From positions 310,001-374,000 of the forward strand of contig NZ_VWSF01000001.1 of NCBI RefSeq assembly GCF_008629685.1: a DNA stretch of 64,000 nt, given 5' to 3'. A program made the translations under genes and the position numbers. The stretch comes from Adhaeribacter rhizoryzae (GTDB taxonomy: Bacteria > Bacteroidota > Bacteroidia > Cytophagales > Hymenobacteraceae). Each line of letters starts with the position of its first letter. Within the stretch, counting starts at the first letter, position 1. A model generated the notes under the pieces. It worked only from the letters and a program-made list of their open reading frames with translations. It searched no databases and was not told the DNA's origin. This document shows, one piece after another, positions 44,500 through 52,541 of the stretch.

Positions 44500-44611
44500 C
44501 AAGTTTGAGCGCAGCGGTAACTTGGAGTAGAAACATTGGCAGGTTTTCAACCTGCGCCAGTTGAAAACTGGCTGTTAAAAAAGCCACAAGTTACCGCTCC
44601 GCTCAAACTTG
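44500..44611. repeat. Symmetric four-hairpin REP-like element (putative RAYT substrate)
   Basis: Outer palindromic units 44500-44524 and 44587-44611 are complements of each other in 24 of 25 bases, and each can also fold alone (CAAGTT ... AACTTG). Between them lie two perfect small hairpins: 44539-44555 (GCAGGTT/AACCTGC) and 44556-44572 (GCCAGTT/AACTGGC). The spacers on either side are both 14 bases, so the whole element is mirror-symmetric. Confidence 0.85.
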
Positions 44612-44732
44612 CGGCATGTGAGTAAAAAATAACGATACGCTTATACTTGTAGCGTGAGACAAATTTGGAAGGCAGAAATTTAAATTAACTATTTTTTTAT
44701 TAAACGATTGTATTAATAAATTCTAGAAAGAT

Positions 44733-45536
44733 ATGTTAACAAGGCTAGCGCATGTAAAGAGTAATGAGATAAATGCTTTTAAAGAAATTTCAGATAAAGA
44801 AAATAATAAAATTATATCAAATTTTAACCTTGTCAAATCATTCTATAAGCTTAATACTAATTACGATACTATTTATAACATTTATCAGGAAATTCTAAAT
44901 ACTATAAATAATAACGATGCTTTTAATTTAAGCAGGTTATTAAACGAATTTTTTTCTGCTTTCAAACCCTTTCTCGAACATTGGAACAAATATTTAAATA
45001 ATGAATTTGAAACATTAGACAACTTTAATATATTTAACGAAGCCACTAATATTGAATACGATAGTTTTTTTGCCTACCGCTTTATTTATAATTTTAGGAA
45101 TTACCTTCAGCATTGCAGTTTTCCTAGGATTTCAATCACAGCAAAAATTTCAGAAAATGGGGAAACCCAATATTCTCTATTTTTAGATAAAAATGAGTTA
45201 TTAACTCAATACAATAGATGGCAGCGGATAGTAAAAATTGACTTAATCAGTCAACCAGGCCGAATTGACCTATATCCGTTAATTGTTACATTCATGGATT
45301 GTTTGCATAGAATAAATTCTACAGCCCTAAATGCTTGTTTGAATTTTAAAGAATTACTGCTTGTTAGTAAAGAAATCATGGTTTACAAGAAATTAATTAA
45401 AAGTAGTGAGTATGATCTGGCATTACTTGAATACAAAGAATTTTATGCATCTGGAACACCTAAAAGCTTTTCAATACATGTGTTTCCTTTTGAAATAGCA
45501 GAACATTTAATTAAAAATATTTCAGTTGTCCTATAA
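44733..45536 (+). CDS. AT-rich orphan protein with HEPN-like RxxxxH motif
   Basis: A 267-residue, mostly helical soluble protein of no recognised family. FRNYLQHCSFP at residues 121-131 contains RNYLQH (Arg122, His127), the RxxxxH form of the HEPN ribonuclease motif, placed after two long helices as in HEPN domains. The rest is rich in Asn, Ile and Tyr; codon use is strikingly AT-rich relative to the rimO and bshC genes on either side. It lies 121 bases after the REP-like element and is transcribed alone. A role in defence or RNA cleavage is an inference from this motif and context only. Confidence 0.6.
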   Translation: MLTRLAHVKSNEINAFKEISDKENNKIISNFNLVKSFYKLNTNYDTIYNIYQEILNTINNNDAFNLSRLLNEFFSAFKPFLEHWNKYLNNEFETLDNFNIFNEATNIEYDSFFAYRFIYNFRNYLQHCSFPRISITAKISENGETQYSLFLDKNELLTQYNRWQRIVKIDLISQPGRIDLYPLIVTFMDCLHRINSTALNACLNFKELLLVSKEIMVYKKLIKSSEYDLALLEYKEFYASGTPKSFSIHVFPFEIAEHLIKNISVVL

Positions 45537-45874
45537 ATTATTGATTAATTATTATACTATTAATTTTTAAGTTTAGAACAGTAAATACAAAATTTATACT
45601 TTTTTAATAAACTTAGACCCTACACACTTTGGAGTTTCCCAATGGAAGATGCCAAACTTTTGATAAAATTGGAGGAACTCTGTTCCGGTAAATAGCGGCT
45701 TGTATGGTTAAGTGCTGGAAGTGGTTTTTATATCCAATCTGAATGTGCGTAGAAAGAATAAAATCAAAAGCGCAGATACTTTAAATATTTCCCTAGCCCC
45801 TAACACTGCTAATTAAATTTTTAGCCGTTACTTTGTGCTTTTCGTTAGTACACCCGATGCTAGCTCCCTTTAGG
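45537..45874. other. Intergenic gap before bshC
   Basis: About 340 bases, AT-rich at its start. No repeat, RNA or convincing promoter box; the outer in-frame codons 45833-45874 of the bshC frame are not counted as coding. Confidence 0.45.
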
Positions 45875-47434
45875 ATGAAAATATTCAAAACTGACTATAG
45901 CGCTACCGGCGCCTTTTCTTCGCTTATTACCGATTACCTGGCCCAGAATCCGAAGTTGCAGCCGTTTTACAACCGTTTTCCGGCACTGGAAAACTTTGGC
46001 GAGCAGCTACAGGAAAAACAACAAGCGCCCATAAACCGCGAATTGCTTTGTCGGGTGTTGCAGGAACAATACGCCCATTTGGCGGAGGTGCAGCCCCTAG
46101 TGGAGCAAAATATTAAATTACTGGGGCAGCCCAATACTTTTACCGTTACTACCGGCCACCAGCTTAATATTTTTACCGGTCCGCTTTACTTTGTTTACAA
46201 AATAATTTCGGCCATTAATACCTGCCGGGTTTTAAATAAAACTTACCCCGATTATAATTTTGTGCCGGTTTATTGGATGGCCACCGAAGACCACGATTTT
46301 GCCGAGGTAAACCATTTTAATTTGTTCGGTAAAAAATATACCTGGGAGAGCAACCAGACCGGCGCCGTAGGCCGGTTTTCTACTTCGGATATGCCTGGTT
46401 TACTTACCGAACTACCCGAAGCTTGCCCCACATTTACCGAAGCTTATCAGCAATGCCATAACCTAACGGATGCTACCCGCGCCATTACCCACGCTTTGTT
46501 TGGGCAATACGGCCTGGTAAGTTTAGACGGTGACCATCCGGCTTTAAAGCAGGTAATGCAACCGGTGGTGCAGGAGGAGCTAACCCAACATACGGCGCAT
46601 CAACTGGTAACCGAAGTAAGCGAAAAGCTGGCCGAACAATACAAAGCCCAGGTAATGTCCCGGGAAATAAACTTTTTTTACCTCGATGCCAGTCGACGGG
46701 AGCGAATTGTGCGGGAAGGCGACAGCTACAAAGTACTAAATACCGACCTCGTCTTTTCGGAAGCTGAAATATTGCGGTTAGCGGCGGAAGAACCGGAAAA
46801 GTTTAGCCCCAACGTAATATTAAGGCCGTTGTACCAGGAAATGGTGCTGCCCAATCTGGCTTATATTGGCGGTGGGGCAGAGGTAAATTATTGGTTTCAG
46901 TTAAAACCGGTATTCGAAAAATATGGCGTGCCTTACCCCATGGTGATGCTGCGGAATTCGGCTTTGTATATTAACAAAGCCAGCGCCAACCGCCGGCATA
47001 AACTTAATTTGCAGCCCGAAGATTTGTTTAAAGAAACCAATGTGCTGAAAAAGCAGATTACCGCGCAGTTTGAGCAGGATGGCTTATCGTTAACAGAAGA
47101 GAAGGCCCAAATAGAAAGCGTATTTCAGCGGATAACCCAACTGGCGGCCAGCATCGATCCGACTTTAGAAAAAACGGTGGCGGCCGAGCGGCAGAAAACT
47201 CATAACGCGCTGGAAGTGCTGGAGAAAAAAATTATTAAAGCCAACGATACCAAGTACGAAACCCACTTTAACCAGCTCTCCAACTTAAAAGAAAAATTGT
47301 TTCCGGGCGGTACTTTACAGGAGCGCACCGATAATATATTAAGCTACTGTACCAATAATCCGGATTTTATTCAGCAATTGCTGGAGGCTTTCGACCCGCT
47401 GGAGAATAAGTTTACGATACTGGAAGAAGAATAA
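45875..47434 (+). CDS. bshC: Putative cysteine ligase BshC (bacillithiol synthesis)
   Basis: A 519-residue enzyme of the last bacillithiol step, joining cysteine to glucosamine-malate. Family features are TVTTGHQLNIFTGPLYFVYKIISAI, VPVYWMATEDHDFAEVNHF, RPLYQEMVLPNLAYIGGGAEVNYW and a C-terminal coiled-coil region (EKTVAAERQKTHNALEVLEKKI). The frame begins at 45833, but the ATG at 45875 gives the usual MKIFKTDYSATGAFSS start. The formyltetrahydrofolate ligase gene follows after 1 base, so the two are co-transcribed. Confidence 0.95.
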   Translation: MKIFKTDYSATGAFSSLITDYLAQNPKLQPFYNRFPALENFGEQLQEKQQAPINRELLCRVLQEQYAHLAEVQPLVEQNIKLLGQPNTFTVTTGHQLNIFTGPLYFVYKIISAINTCRVLNKTYPDYNFVPVYWMATEDHDFAEVNHFNLFGKKYTWESNQTGAVGRFSTSDMPGLLTELPEACPTFTEAYQQCHNLTDATRAITHALFGQYGLVSLDGDHPALKQVMQPVVQEELTQHTAHQLVTEVSEKLAEQYKAQVMSREINFFYLDASRRERIVREGDSYKVLNTDLVFSEAEILRLAAEEPEKFSPNVILRPLYQEMVLPNLAYIGGGAEVNYWFQLKPVFEKYGVPYPMVMLRNSALYINKASANRRHKLNLQPEDLFKETNVLKKQITAQFEQDGLSLTEEKAQIESVFQRITQLAASIDPTLEKTVAAERQKTHNALEVLEKKIIKANDTKYETHFNQLSNLKEKLFPGGTLQERTDNILSYCTNNPDFIQQLLEAFDPLENKFTILEEE

Positions 47435-47435
47435 T

Positions 47436-48014
47436 ATGCGGAAGGCCCAATTGCGGAAAGAAATGCTGCAAAAACGGCTAGGGTACGATGCAGCGGAAAT
47501 TGCCCTCAAAAGCAAGCTAATTGCGGCTAATTTTTTCCAGCATTTTTCTTTCGAAAATATTAAGGCTATTCATATTTTCTTGCCGATTCAGCTTAAAAAT
47601 GAAATAGATACCTGGCTCATTATTCAAAAACTGCACACCGAATATTCGCAGATACAGGTAGTGGCTTCGGTGTCGGATTTACAGGAATTAACATTAACGC
47701 ACCACTGGCTGCTGCCCGAAACCGAGTTGGTGCAAAACAAGTGGGGCATTCCGGAACCCCAGGGAGCCGAAGTTGTAGCCATCGAGCAAATTGACATGGT
47801 ACTGGTACCGCTGCTCGCTTTCGATATTCAGGGCCACCGGGTAGGTTACGGCAAAGGCTTCTACGACCGCTTTTTAGAACGCTGCCGCCCCGATACCATA
47901 AAAGTTGGCTTATCACTGGAAGAACCTATTACCGCCATTACCGATATCCACACCGGCGATACTCCCCTGGATTTTGCGCTTACGCCCACCAATATTTATA
48001 AATTCAACAATTAA
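47436..48014 (+). CDS. 5-formyltetrahydrofolate cyclo-ligase
   Basis: A 192-residue folate enzyme producing 5,10-methenyl-THF from 5-formyl-THF with ATP. Basic N-terminus MRKAQLRKEMLQKRLG, IHIFLPIQLKNEIDTWLI, the GIPEPQG site and the conserved DMVLVPLLAFDIQGHRVGYGKGFYDRFL ATP/folate motif are all present. Full length. It is coupled to bshC with a 1-base gap. The pairing of bshC with a folate enzyme is common in this phylum. Confidence 0.95.
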   Translation: MRKAQLRKEMLQKRLGYDAAEIALKSKLIAANFFQHFSFENIKAIHIFLPIQLKNEIDTWLIIQKLHTEYSQIQVVASVSDLQELTLTHHWLLPETELVQNKWGIPEPQGAEVVAIEQIDMVLVPLLAFDIQGHRVGYGKGFYDRFLERCRPDTIKVGLSLEEPITAITDIHTGDTPLDFALTPTNIYKFNN

Positions 48015-48443
48015 GTTTTTACAACCTAAGTCTTTAATTCCCGAACACATAAACCTTAATTTCCGGAGCATAAACTTTAATTTTCACAGCATAATCCTTA
48101 TTTCCCAAAGGCATATACCATAAATCCTGAACGGCTGCTGCTCTGGGTCATCCCGAGCCTGTCGAGGGATCTAATACAACTAAAGAGAAATTCATCTTTT
48201 ATTAACAGCATACAAAAGTAGTTTAGTAACGAAAGTAAAGTTGTGTAGGCTCTCTTATTATTGTGGTAATAGATCCCTCGACAGGCTCGGGATGACCCAG
48301 AGCAGCGGCCGTTCCGGTACGTAACCGAATATCATCGCTACCAGCAGGCTATCAACATTTAGCTTATTTATTAAACCTTAATACTATTCACCCTCTCTCT
48401 CATTCACCCAATCACCCAATCACACATTCAAGCATCCGCTCAT
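48015..48443. other. Convergent intergenic region with a very long hairpin
   Basis: About 430 bases between two genes that converge. The main content is the 47-bp inverted repeat at 48131-48312 (separate entry). Near 48389-48431 there are short CACCCAATCA tandem units. Nothing else was recognised. Confidence 0.5.
48131..48312. repeat. Very long hairpin, 47-bp arms, GTCATCCCGAGCC type
   Basis: The left arm 48131-48177 and right arm 48266-48312 are complementary in 45 of 47 bases; both contain CTGGGTCATCCCGAGCCTGT. The loop is 88 bases. It is the same GTCATCC...GATCTA motif as the three GCGCTTA-type repeats, but in a near-perfect, GC-richer version. It can also serve as terminator for the convergent genes. 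Confidence 0.85.
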
Positions 48444-49112
48444 TTACTTCACTGCCCGCGTCATTTCGCGTTTGCCGGCGGGGCCAGGTAAAGCTTCTAC
48501 CACAAAACCAGCATTTTTGAGACTTCGTTTAAAACTACCTTTGGCGCAGTAACTTACCAGCATGCCACCTTCTTCCAGCGAATCGTAAAGTTTTTGAAAT
48601 ATTTCGTCGGTCCAGAGTTCGGGTTGTTTTTCCGGGGCGAAAGCATCAAAGTAAATCAGGTTGTAGTAATTGGTAGGAAAGGTATAAGTCTCCAGGTCGT
48701 TCTGGATTTTCCGAAGCTCAAAATTGGGTAATACCGGCACGGGTTCATGCCAGGGAGCCGTGTGCAACTGCGGCAAATAATCGAGCAGTTCGGGGTTCAG
48801 AATAAATTTATCGAAACGCATTTGGTTAACCAGTTCTACCGAAACCGGGAATTTTTCGATGGCTTCGTACACCACCTGGTAAGGTTTGCTCAATACGTGT
48901 TGCAAGGTAAGCAAGGCGTTTAAGCCGGTGCCAAAACCAATTTCCAGCAGTTTTACCGGGTGGTGGTAAGTTAAGGCATACGCCAGGCCATTTTGTATAA
49001 AAACGTGCAGCGATTCCTGCAAAGCCCCGTTTACGGAGTGGTAATGTTCGTTTAGCTCGGGTACGTAAAGCGTTGTAGAACCGTCTTTGGTTTCTCTGAT
49101 TTCAGTTTTCAT
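48444..49112 (-). CDS. mnmD: tRNA (5-methylaminomethyl-2-thiouridine) methyltransferase MnmD
   Basis: A 222-residue SAM-dependent methyltransferase acting on the wobble uridine of some tRNAs. Features are VPELNEHYHSVNGALQESLHVF and the SAM motif LLEIGFGTGLNALLTL, YDLIYFDAFAPEKQPELWTDE-like (here NLIYFDAFAPEKQPELWTDEI) and SYCAKGSFKRSLKNAGF. It lacks the FAD domain (MnmC1), as in single-domain MnmD. A TTG lies upstream at 49118, but the ATG at 49112 was chosen. The upstream thioesterase gene is divergent. Confidence 0.93.
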   Translation of the reverse strand: MKTEIRETKDGSTTLYVPELNEHYHSVNGALQESLHVFIQNGLAYALTYHHPVKLLEIGFGTGLNALLTLQHVLSKPYQVVYEAIEKFPVSVELVNQMRFDKFILNPELLDYLPQLHTAPWHEPVPVLPNFELRKIQNDLETYTFPTNYYNLIYFDAFAPEKQPELWTDEIFQKLYDSLEEGGMLVSYCAKGSFKRSLKNAGFVVEALPGPAGKREMTRAVK

Positions 49113-49364
49113 ACGCAACTAGTTAGGGTAGATGTTCAAATATGTAAATATATTCTTAAACTTGCCGGTTATAGCCCAGGGTTTTTCTGGTTGCTTTACC
49201 ATACACGCTATTTTTGAAACGCGGCGAAAAATCCGTAAGAAAGCCCAGAATTGTTGATTATCAGGTAGCGTACGGAAGTTAAGTAGCTGGGCGAGCGGAG
49301 TATTTTTTGCGAATATTGGCAGGTTTATGCCTGTTAACCATATTTTAAATTTATTTAAAACTAC

Positions 49365-49802
49365 ATGGCCCGGATTAAGTTTGCCTTGCCCGAAAAATTT
49401 ACCTTCAGTACTACCCTTGCCATTCGGATTACCGATATTAACTACGGTGGCCATTTGGGTAATGATGCCTTATTATCGTTGCTGCACGAAGCCCGGGTGC
49501 AATATTTGCAGCACTATGGTTACGCCGAGCTGGATTTAGCCGGTAAAAGCCTGATTATGGCCGATGTGGCAATCGAGTACAAAGGCGAAGGTTTCCGGGG
49601 CGATGTGCTGACCATTGAAGTAACCGCGCATGATTTTACCAAATACGGCTTTGATATTGTTTACCGGGTTACTAACCAGGAGCAATTACTCATTGCCCTG
49701 GCTAAAACCGGTATGCTCTGCTTCGATTATGAAAGTCGTAAAGTAGTATCGCTACCGACCGGAGTAACTGCTCGGTTAGCCGAAAATCAGGGGAACGAAT
49801 AA
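49365..49802 (+). CDS. Hotdog-fold acyl-CoA thioesterase
   Basis: A 145-residue 4-hydroxybenzoyl-CoA-thioesterase-type protein. The motif RITDINYGGHLGNDALLSLLHEAR marks the hotdog core (the Asp-Asn-Gly-Gly-His region), followed by YKGEGFRGDVLTIEVTAHDF and VYRVTNQEQLLIALAKTGM. It hydrolyses acyl-CoA thioesters; the substrate chain length is not readable. Start ATG at 49365; a divergent tRNA methyltransferase gene lies upstream. Confidence 0.88.
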   Translation: MARIKFALPEKFTFSTTLAIRITDINYGGHLGNDALLSLLHEARVQYLQHYGYAELDLAGKSLIMADVAIEYKGEGFRGDVLTIEVTAHDFTKYGFDIVYRVTNQEQLLIALAKTGMLCFDYESRKVVSLPTGVTARLAENQGNE

Positions 49803-49950
49803 TTGCCTGAATTATTAAATAATACTTTTCTAATATAATTTATTTCAGAAAATTGCCCCTTTTAGGAAATAATGTTATTGATAATGAATCTATTAGCTGC
49901 TAAAGTAGTTTAAGGATAGCATATTTAAGTATTATAAAATATTGTGGCTT

Positions 49951-50142
49951 ATGACTAGCGAAAGATTCAAGCAGAAAATGGCCGCGCTGGAAAAAGATCG
50001 GGAGGATTTTATTTCCCGGTTAACTCCCGAAGATCAACAAAAGTTTAAACATAAAGAAAGAGAACTTAACGAGCGCGCCGATACAGATAATATGAATACC
50101 ACCTTAACCTGGAGCAATAAAGGTTCTGCTAAAAATAATTAA
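49951..50142 (+). CDS. Small charged protein, unknown
   Basis: A 63-residue protein starting at ATG 49951 (TSERFKQKMAALEKDREDF). Charged helices are followed by RLTPEDQQKFKHKERELNERA and a tail of Asn/Thr residues. The Lys/Glu periodicity suggests a short coiled coil. No family recognised. A run of U-rich sequence follows. It could be a real small protein since its codon use matches the neighbours, but the evidence is thin. Confidence 0.5.
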   Translation: MTSERFKQKMAALEKDREDFISRLTPEDQQKFKHKERELNERADTDNMNTTLTWSNKGSAKNN

Positions 50143-50304
50143 TGTTTTTATATTTTTAGTAGGGAATACCTACTCTTAGTGCCCCATATTAAGCCGGAAA
50201 TAACCTTAGTTGTTTCCGGCTTATTTTTTTGTAAGTAGCTTATTTTCACGCTGATTTTGAAAAATTAATAAAAGCTGAAAATGGAGAGAACCTAAATATT
50301 CTAT

Positions 50305-50338
50305 TTGAAACTCTTACCTCTTATTTTTTGTACCTTTG
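50305..50338 (+). promoter_or_regulatory. Promoter directly at the rlmN start codon
   Basis: TTTG at 50304-50307 and TACCTTTG at 50331-50338 match the Bacteroidota -33/-7 pattern, though the spacing of 23 bases is a little long. The -7 box ends only 4 bases before the ATG (50343), implying a leaderless or near-leaderless mRNA. Confidence 0.6.
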
Positions 50339-50342
50339 TAGT

Positions 50343-51404
50343 ATGATTGCGACAGAAATTAAAAAAGATATACGTAAACTTTCGCTCGACGACCTAAAAG
50401 CCTGGTTTGTGGAGAACGGGGAAAAACCTTTTCGGACCAAACAGGTGTACGAGTGGCTTTGGAAACATGCGGCTAAGTCTTTTGCCGAAATGAACAACGT
50501 TTCGTTGCCGCTCCGCGAAAAACTAGACGCGCATTTTGCCATAAACCGGGTAACAGTAGCTAACCAGCAAATCAGCAAAGACCGCACGATTAAATCGGCA
50601 TTCCGGTTGTTTGATGGCAATATTGTAGAAGGCGTGCTTATTCCGCACGAAGAACGCATGACGGCGTGTGTGTCGAGCCAGGTAGGCTGCTCGTTAACCT
50701 GTAAGTTTTGCGCTACCGGCTACATGGAACGCAAACGCAACCTCGACGCCGCCGAAATTTATGACCAGGTAGTTTTAATTAACGAGCAATGTTTAGCCAA
50801 CTATGGTACTCCGCTTACCAATATTGTGTATATGGGCATGGGCGAACCTTTGCTGAACTACGCCAACGTGGTAAAAAGTGTGGAGCGCATTACCGCGCCC
50901 GATGGCCTGAACATGGCCGCTCGCCGCATTACCATTAGTACCGCAGGTATTGCCAAAATGATTAAAAAACTGGCCGACGATGGTGTAAAAGCCAATTTGG
51001 CTTTATCGTTGCACGCCGCTAACGATACCAAGCGGAACGAAATAATGCCGATTAACGAAACCAATTCGCAGGAAACGTTAACCGAAGCTTTAAAATATTA
51101 CCACCAGCTTACCGGCCGTAAAGTTACCTATGAATATATTGTATTCGAGAATTTTAACGATACCCTGCTGGATGCCGAGGAATTATTGAAGTTTACCAAA
51201 ATAATTCCGTGTAAGGTAAACCTAATTGAATATAACCCAATTGCGGCGGCGCTTTTCCGGAACACCGACGAAGACCACTTATCTAAATTTGTGTATTACC
51301 TGGCCGATAGGGGTGTGCAGGTGAATGTGCGCCGGAGCCGAGGGAAAGATATTGATGCCGCTTGCGGACAGCTGGCTACCAAAGAAAAAAAACAGCTTGC
51401 CTAA
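50343..51404 (+). CDS. rlmN: Dual-specificity RNA methyltransferase RlmN
   Basis: A 353-residue radical-SAM enzyme methylating A2503 of 23S rRNA and A37 of some tRNAs. The cluster motif is CSLTCKFC. Other marks are YMGMGEPLLNY, RRITISTAGIAKMIKKL, LALSLHAANDTKRNEIMP, and the C-terminal Cys in DAACGQLA that carries the methyl group. The ATG at 50343 fits the standard start. A -7 box ends 4 bases before it. The stop codon itself forms the loop of the terminator hairpin. Confidence 0.96.
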   Translation: MIATEIKKDIRKLSLDDLKAWFVENGEKPFRTKQVYEWLWKHAAKSFAEMNNVSLPLREKLDAHFAINRVTVANQQISKDRTIKSAFRLFDGNIVEGVLIPHEERMTACVSSQVGCSLTCKFCATGYMERKRNLDAAEIYDQVVLINEQCLANYGTPLTNIVYMGMGEPLLNYANVVKSVERITAPDGLNMAARRITISTAGIAKMIKKLADDGVKANLALSLHAANDTKRNEIMPINETNSQETLTEALKYYHQLTGRKVTYEYIVFENFNDTLLDAEELLKFTKIIPCKVNLIEYNPIAAALFRNTDEDHLSKFVYYLADRGVQVNVRRSRGKDIDAACGQLATKEKKQLA

Positions 51405-51417
51405 GGCAAGCTGTTTT
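51389..51417 (+). terminator. Terminator nested in the rlmN 3' end
   Basis: Perfect 13-base arms AAAACAGCTTGCC (51389-51401) and GGCAAGCTGTTTT (51405-51417). The 3-base loop TAA is the rlmN stop codon, so the left arm is coding (KQLA). Confidence 0.9.
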
Positions 51418-51749
51418 CTAAGTTTTTAATTATCCACCACAAATAATTAAAATCACCCAAACTTAATCAGGAGCTCTTTATATATTGCTGGTTGGTTAAC
51501 CTTTTCAAGGGCCGAACCTAATGCCAGCATTAAATTTATTATAACCTTTTTTATATCTGGTCAGTTTATAGCTAAAGCACTTCTTGCCTCACTTTCTACT
51601 TTCCCTAACCTATAACAACAATCTTTTAATATTATTATATTGCCAATAGATATTATTAATTGTTTCGATACAAATATACGTATATTTTCAATAAAGTTGC
51701 AAATTCGTTGTAAAATTTTAAATAAATTTTTTTATAGGATTTGGCTGGC
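51405..51749. other. Convergent intergenic region with a palindromic motif
   Basis: About 345 bases. It contains the perfect 16-base palindrome AAATATACGTATATTT (51672-51687). On the minus strand, downstream of it, lies a short frame with one internal stop (roughly 51670 to 51448, ending LEKVNQPAIYKELLIKFG), which may be a decayed small gene. Otherwise nothing was recognised. Confidence 0.45.
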
Positions 51750-52499
51750 TTAAAAACTTATTCCTGCCCGAAACAGAATACGTTGATAATGATTATGTTG
51801 CGTAATAGTCATATTACCCGATCGGGTTTCGGCAGTAGCCTTCTGATTGCGGTAGCCCAGGTTTAAAATGAAGGCGTGAGTCTTCTGCGAATTAAATTTT
51901 AAACCCAAGGTAGGGCTCCATAGAAAGCCGCCATCCTGGTTAACCGCTGCATGCGGGTTGCTTAACCAATCTAAGGCATAGCCTGCATCTAAGCCATAAT
52001 AAGGCCGTACTTTGGTTTTAGTAATGTCGCCCCGAATGCCTAAAGCCACGGGTAATAAAGTAAGGCTGCCGTAAGTATCAATGGCAGTAGTAAGGCCTAC
52101 GGCCAGCGCCGGCATAAACTGGTAGCCGTTGAACGTTTGCAAAGTAACATCTACGCTGCGGCCCGGGTCAGAAAAATCGTTTGCTCTCGACTTATAACCC
52201 ACACTTATACCCACATCGGTAATATTCTGGTAGCCTCGCGTGTATGGGTATTTAAAGTCTGTTTTCGCAAATTCCCGCGCTACGCGCTCCACGTCCTCCT
52301 GCTTAAAAACAAATAAATTCTGGCCAGCCGTTTCAATCCGGACTAAAGTGGGTGAGGGACTTTCTTGTAATTGGCCCCGGATAATACTGCCGTTTTTTAA
52401 ATACACTACATCCTTCCAGCCCTTTTTCTGGGCCAGCAAGGATGCAGGTATAAACAAAAACAGGAAAACAGGTAAAAAAAAGGAACGGATAAACGGCAT
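51750..52499 (-). CDS. Outer-membrane beta-barrel-like secreted protein
   Basis: A 249-residue exported protein. Signal peptide IRSFFLPVFLFLFIPASLLAQ to about residue 24. The first 70 mature residues look like a small beta domain (DVVYLKNGSIIRGQLQES, VRIETAGQNLFVF), as seen at the start of many Bacteroidota barrel proteins. Then come alternating amphipathic strands (DVGISVGYKS, DVTLQTFNGYQFMPALAVGL, PYYGLDAGYALDW, AFILNLGYRNQ) ending in the barrel-type ILFRAGISF. The start is ATG 52499; a TTG precedes it. No specific function known. Confidence 0.75.
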   Translation of the reverse strand: MPFIRSFFLPVFLFLFIPASLLAQKKGWKDVVYLKNGSIIRGQLQESPSPTLVRIETAGQNLFVFKQEDVERVAREFAKTDFKYPYTRGYQNITDVGISVGYKSRANDFSDPGRSVDVTLQTFNGYQFMPALAVGLTTAIDTYGSLTLLPVALGIRGDITKTKVRPYYGLDAGYALDWLSNPHAAVNQDGGFLWSPTLGLKFNSQKTHAFILNLGYRNQKATAETRSGNMTITQHNHYQRILFRAGISF

Positions 52500-52541
52500 C
52501 AAAGAAGTTTATAAGCTTATAAAGCGGTTGGTCTGAGATAT

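Noticed and set aside
49119-49454. Minus-strand 111-codon frame
   Set aside because: Antisense to the thioesterase start and without family resemblance.
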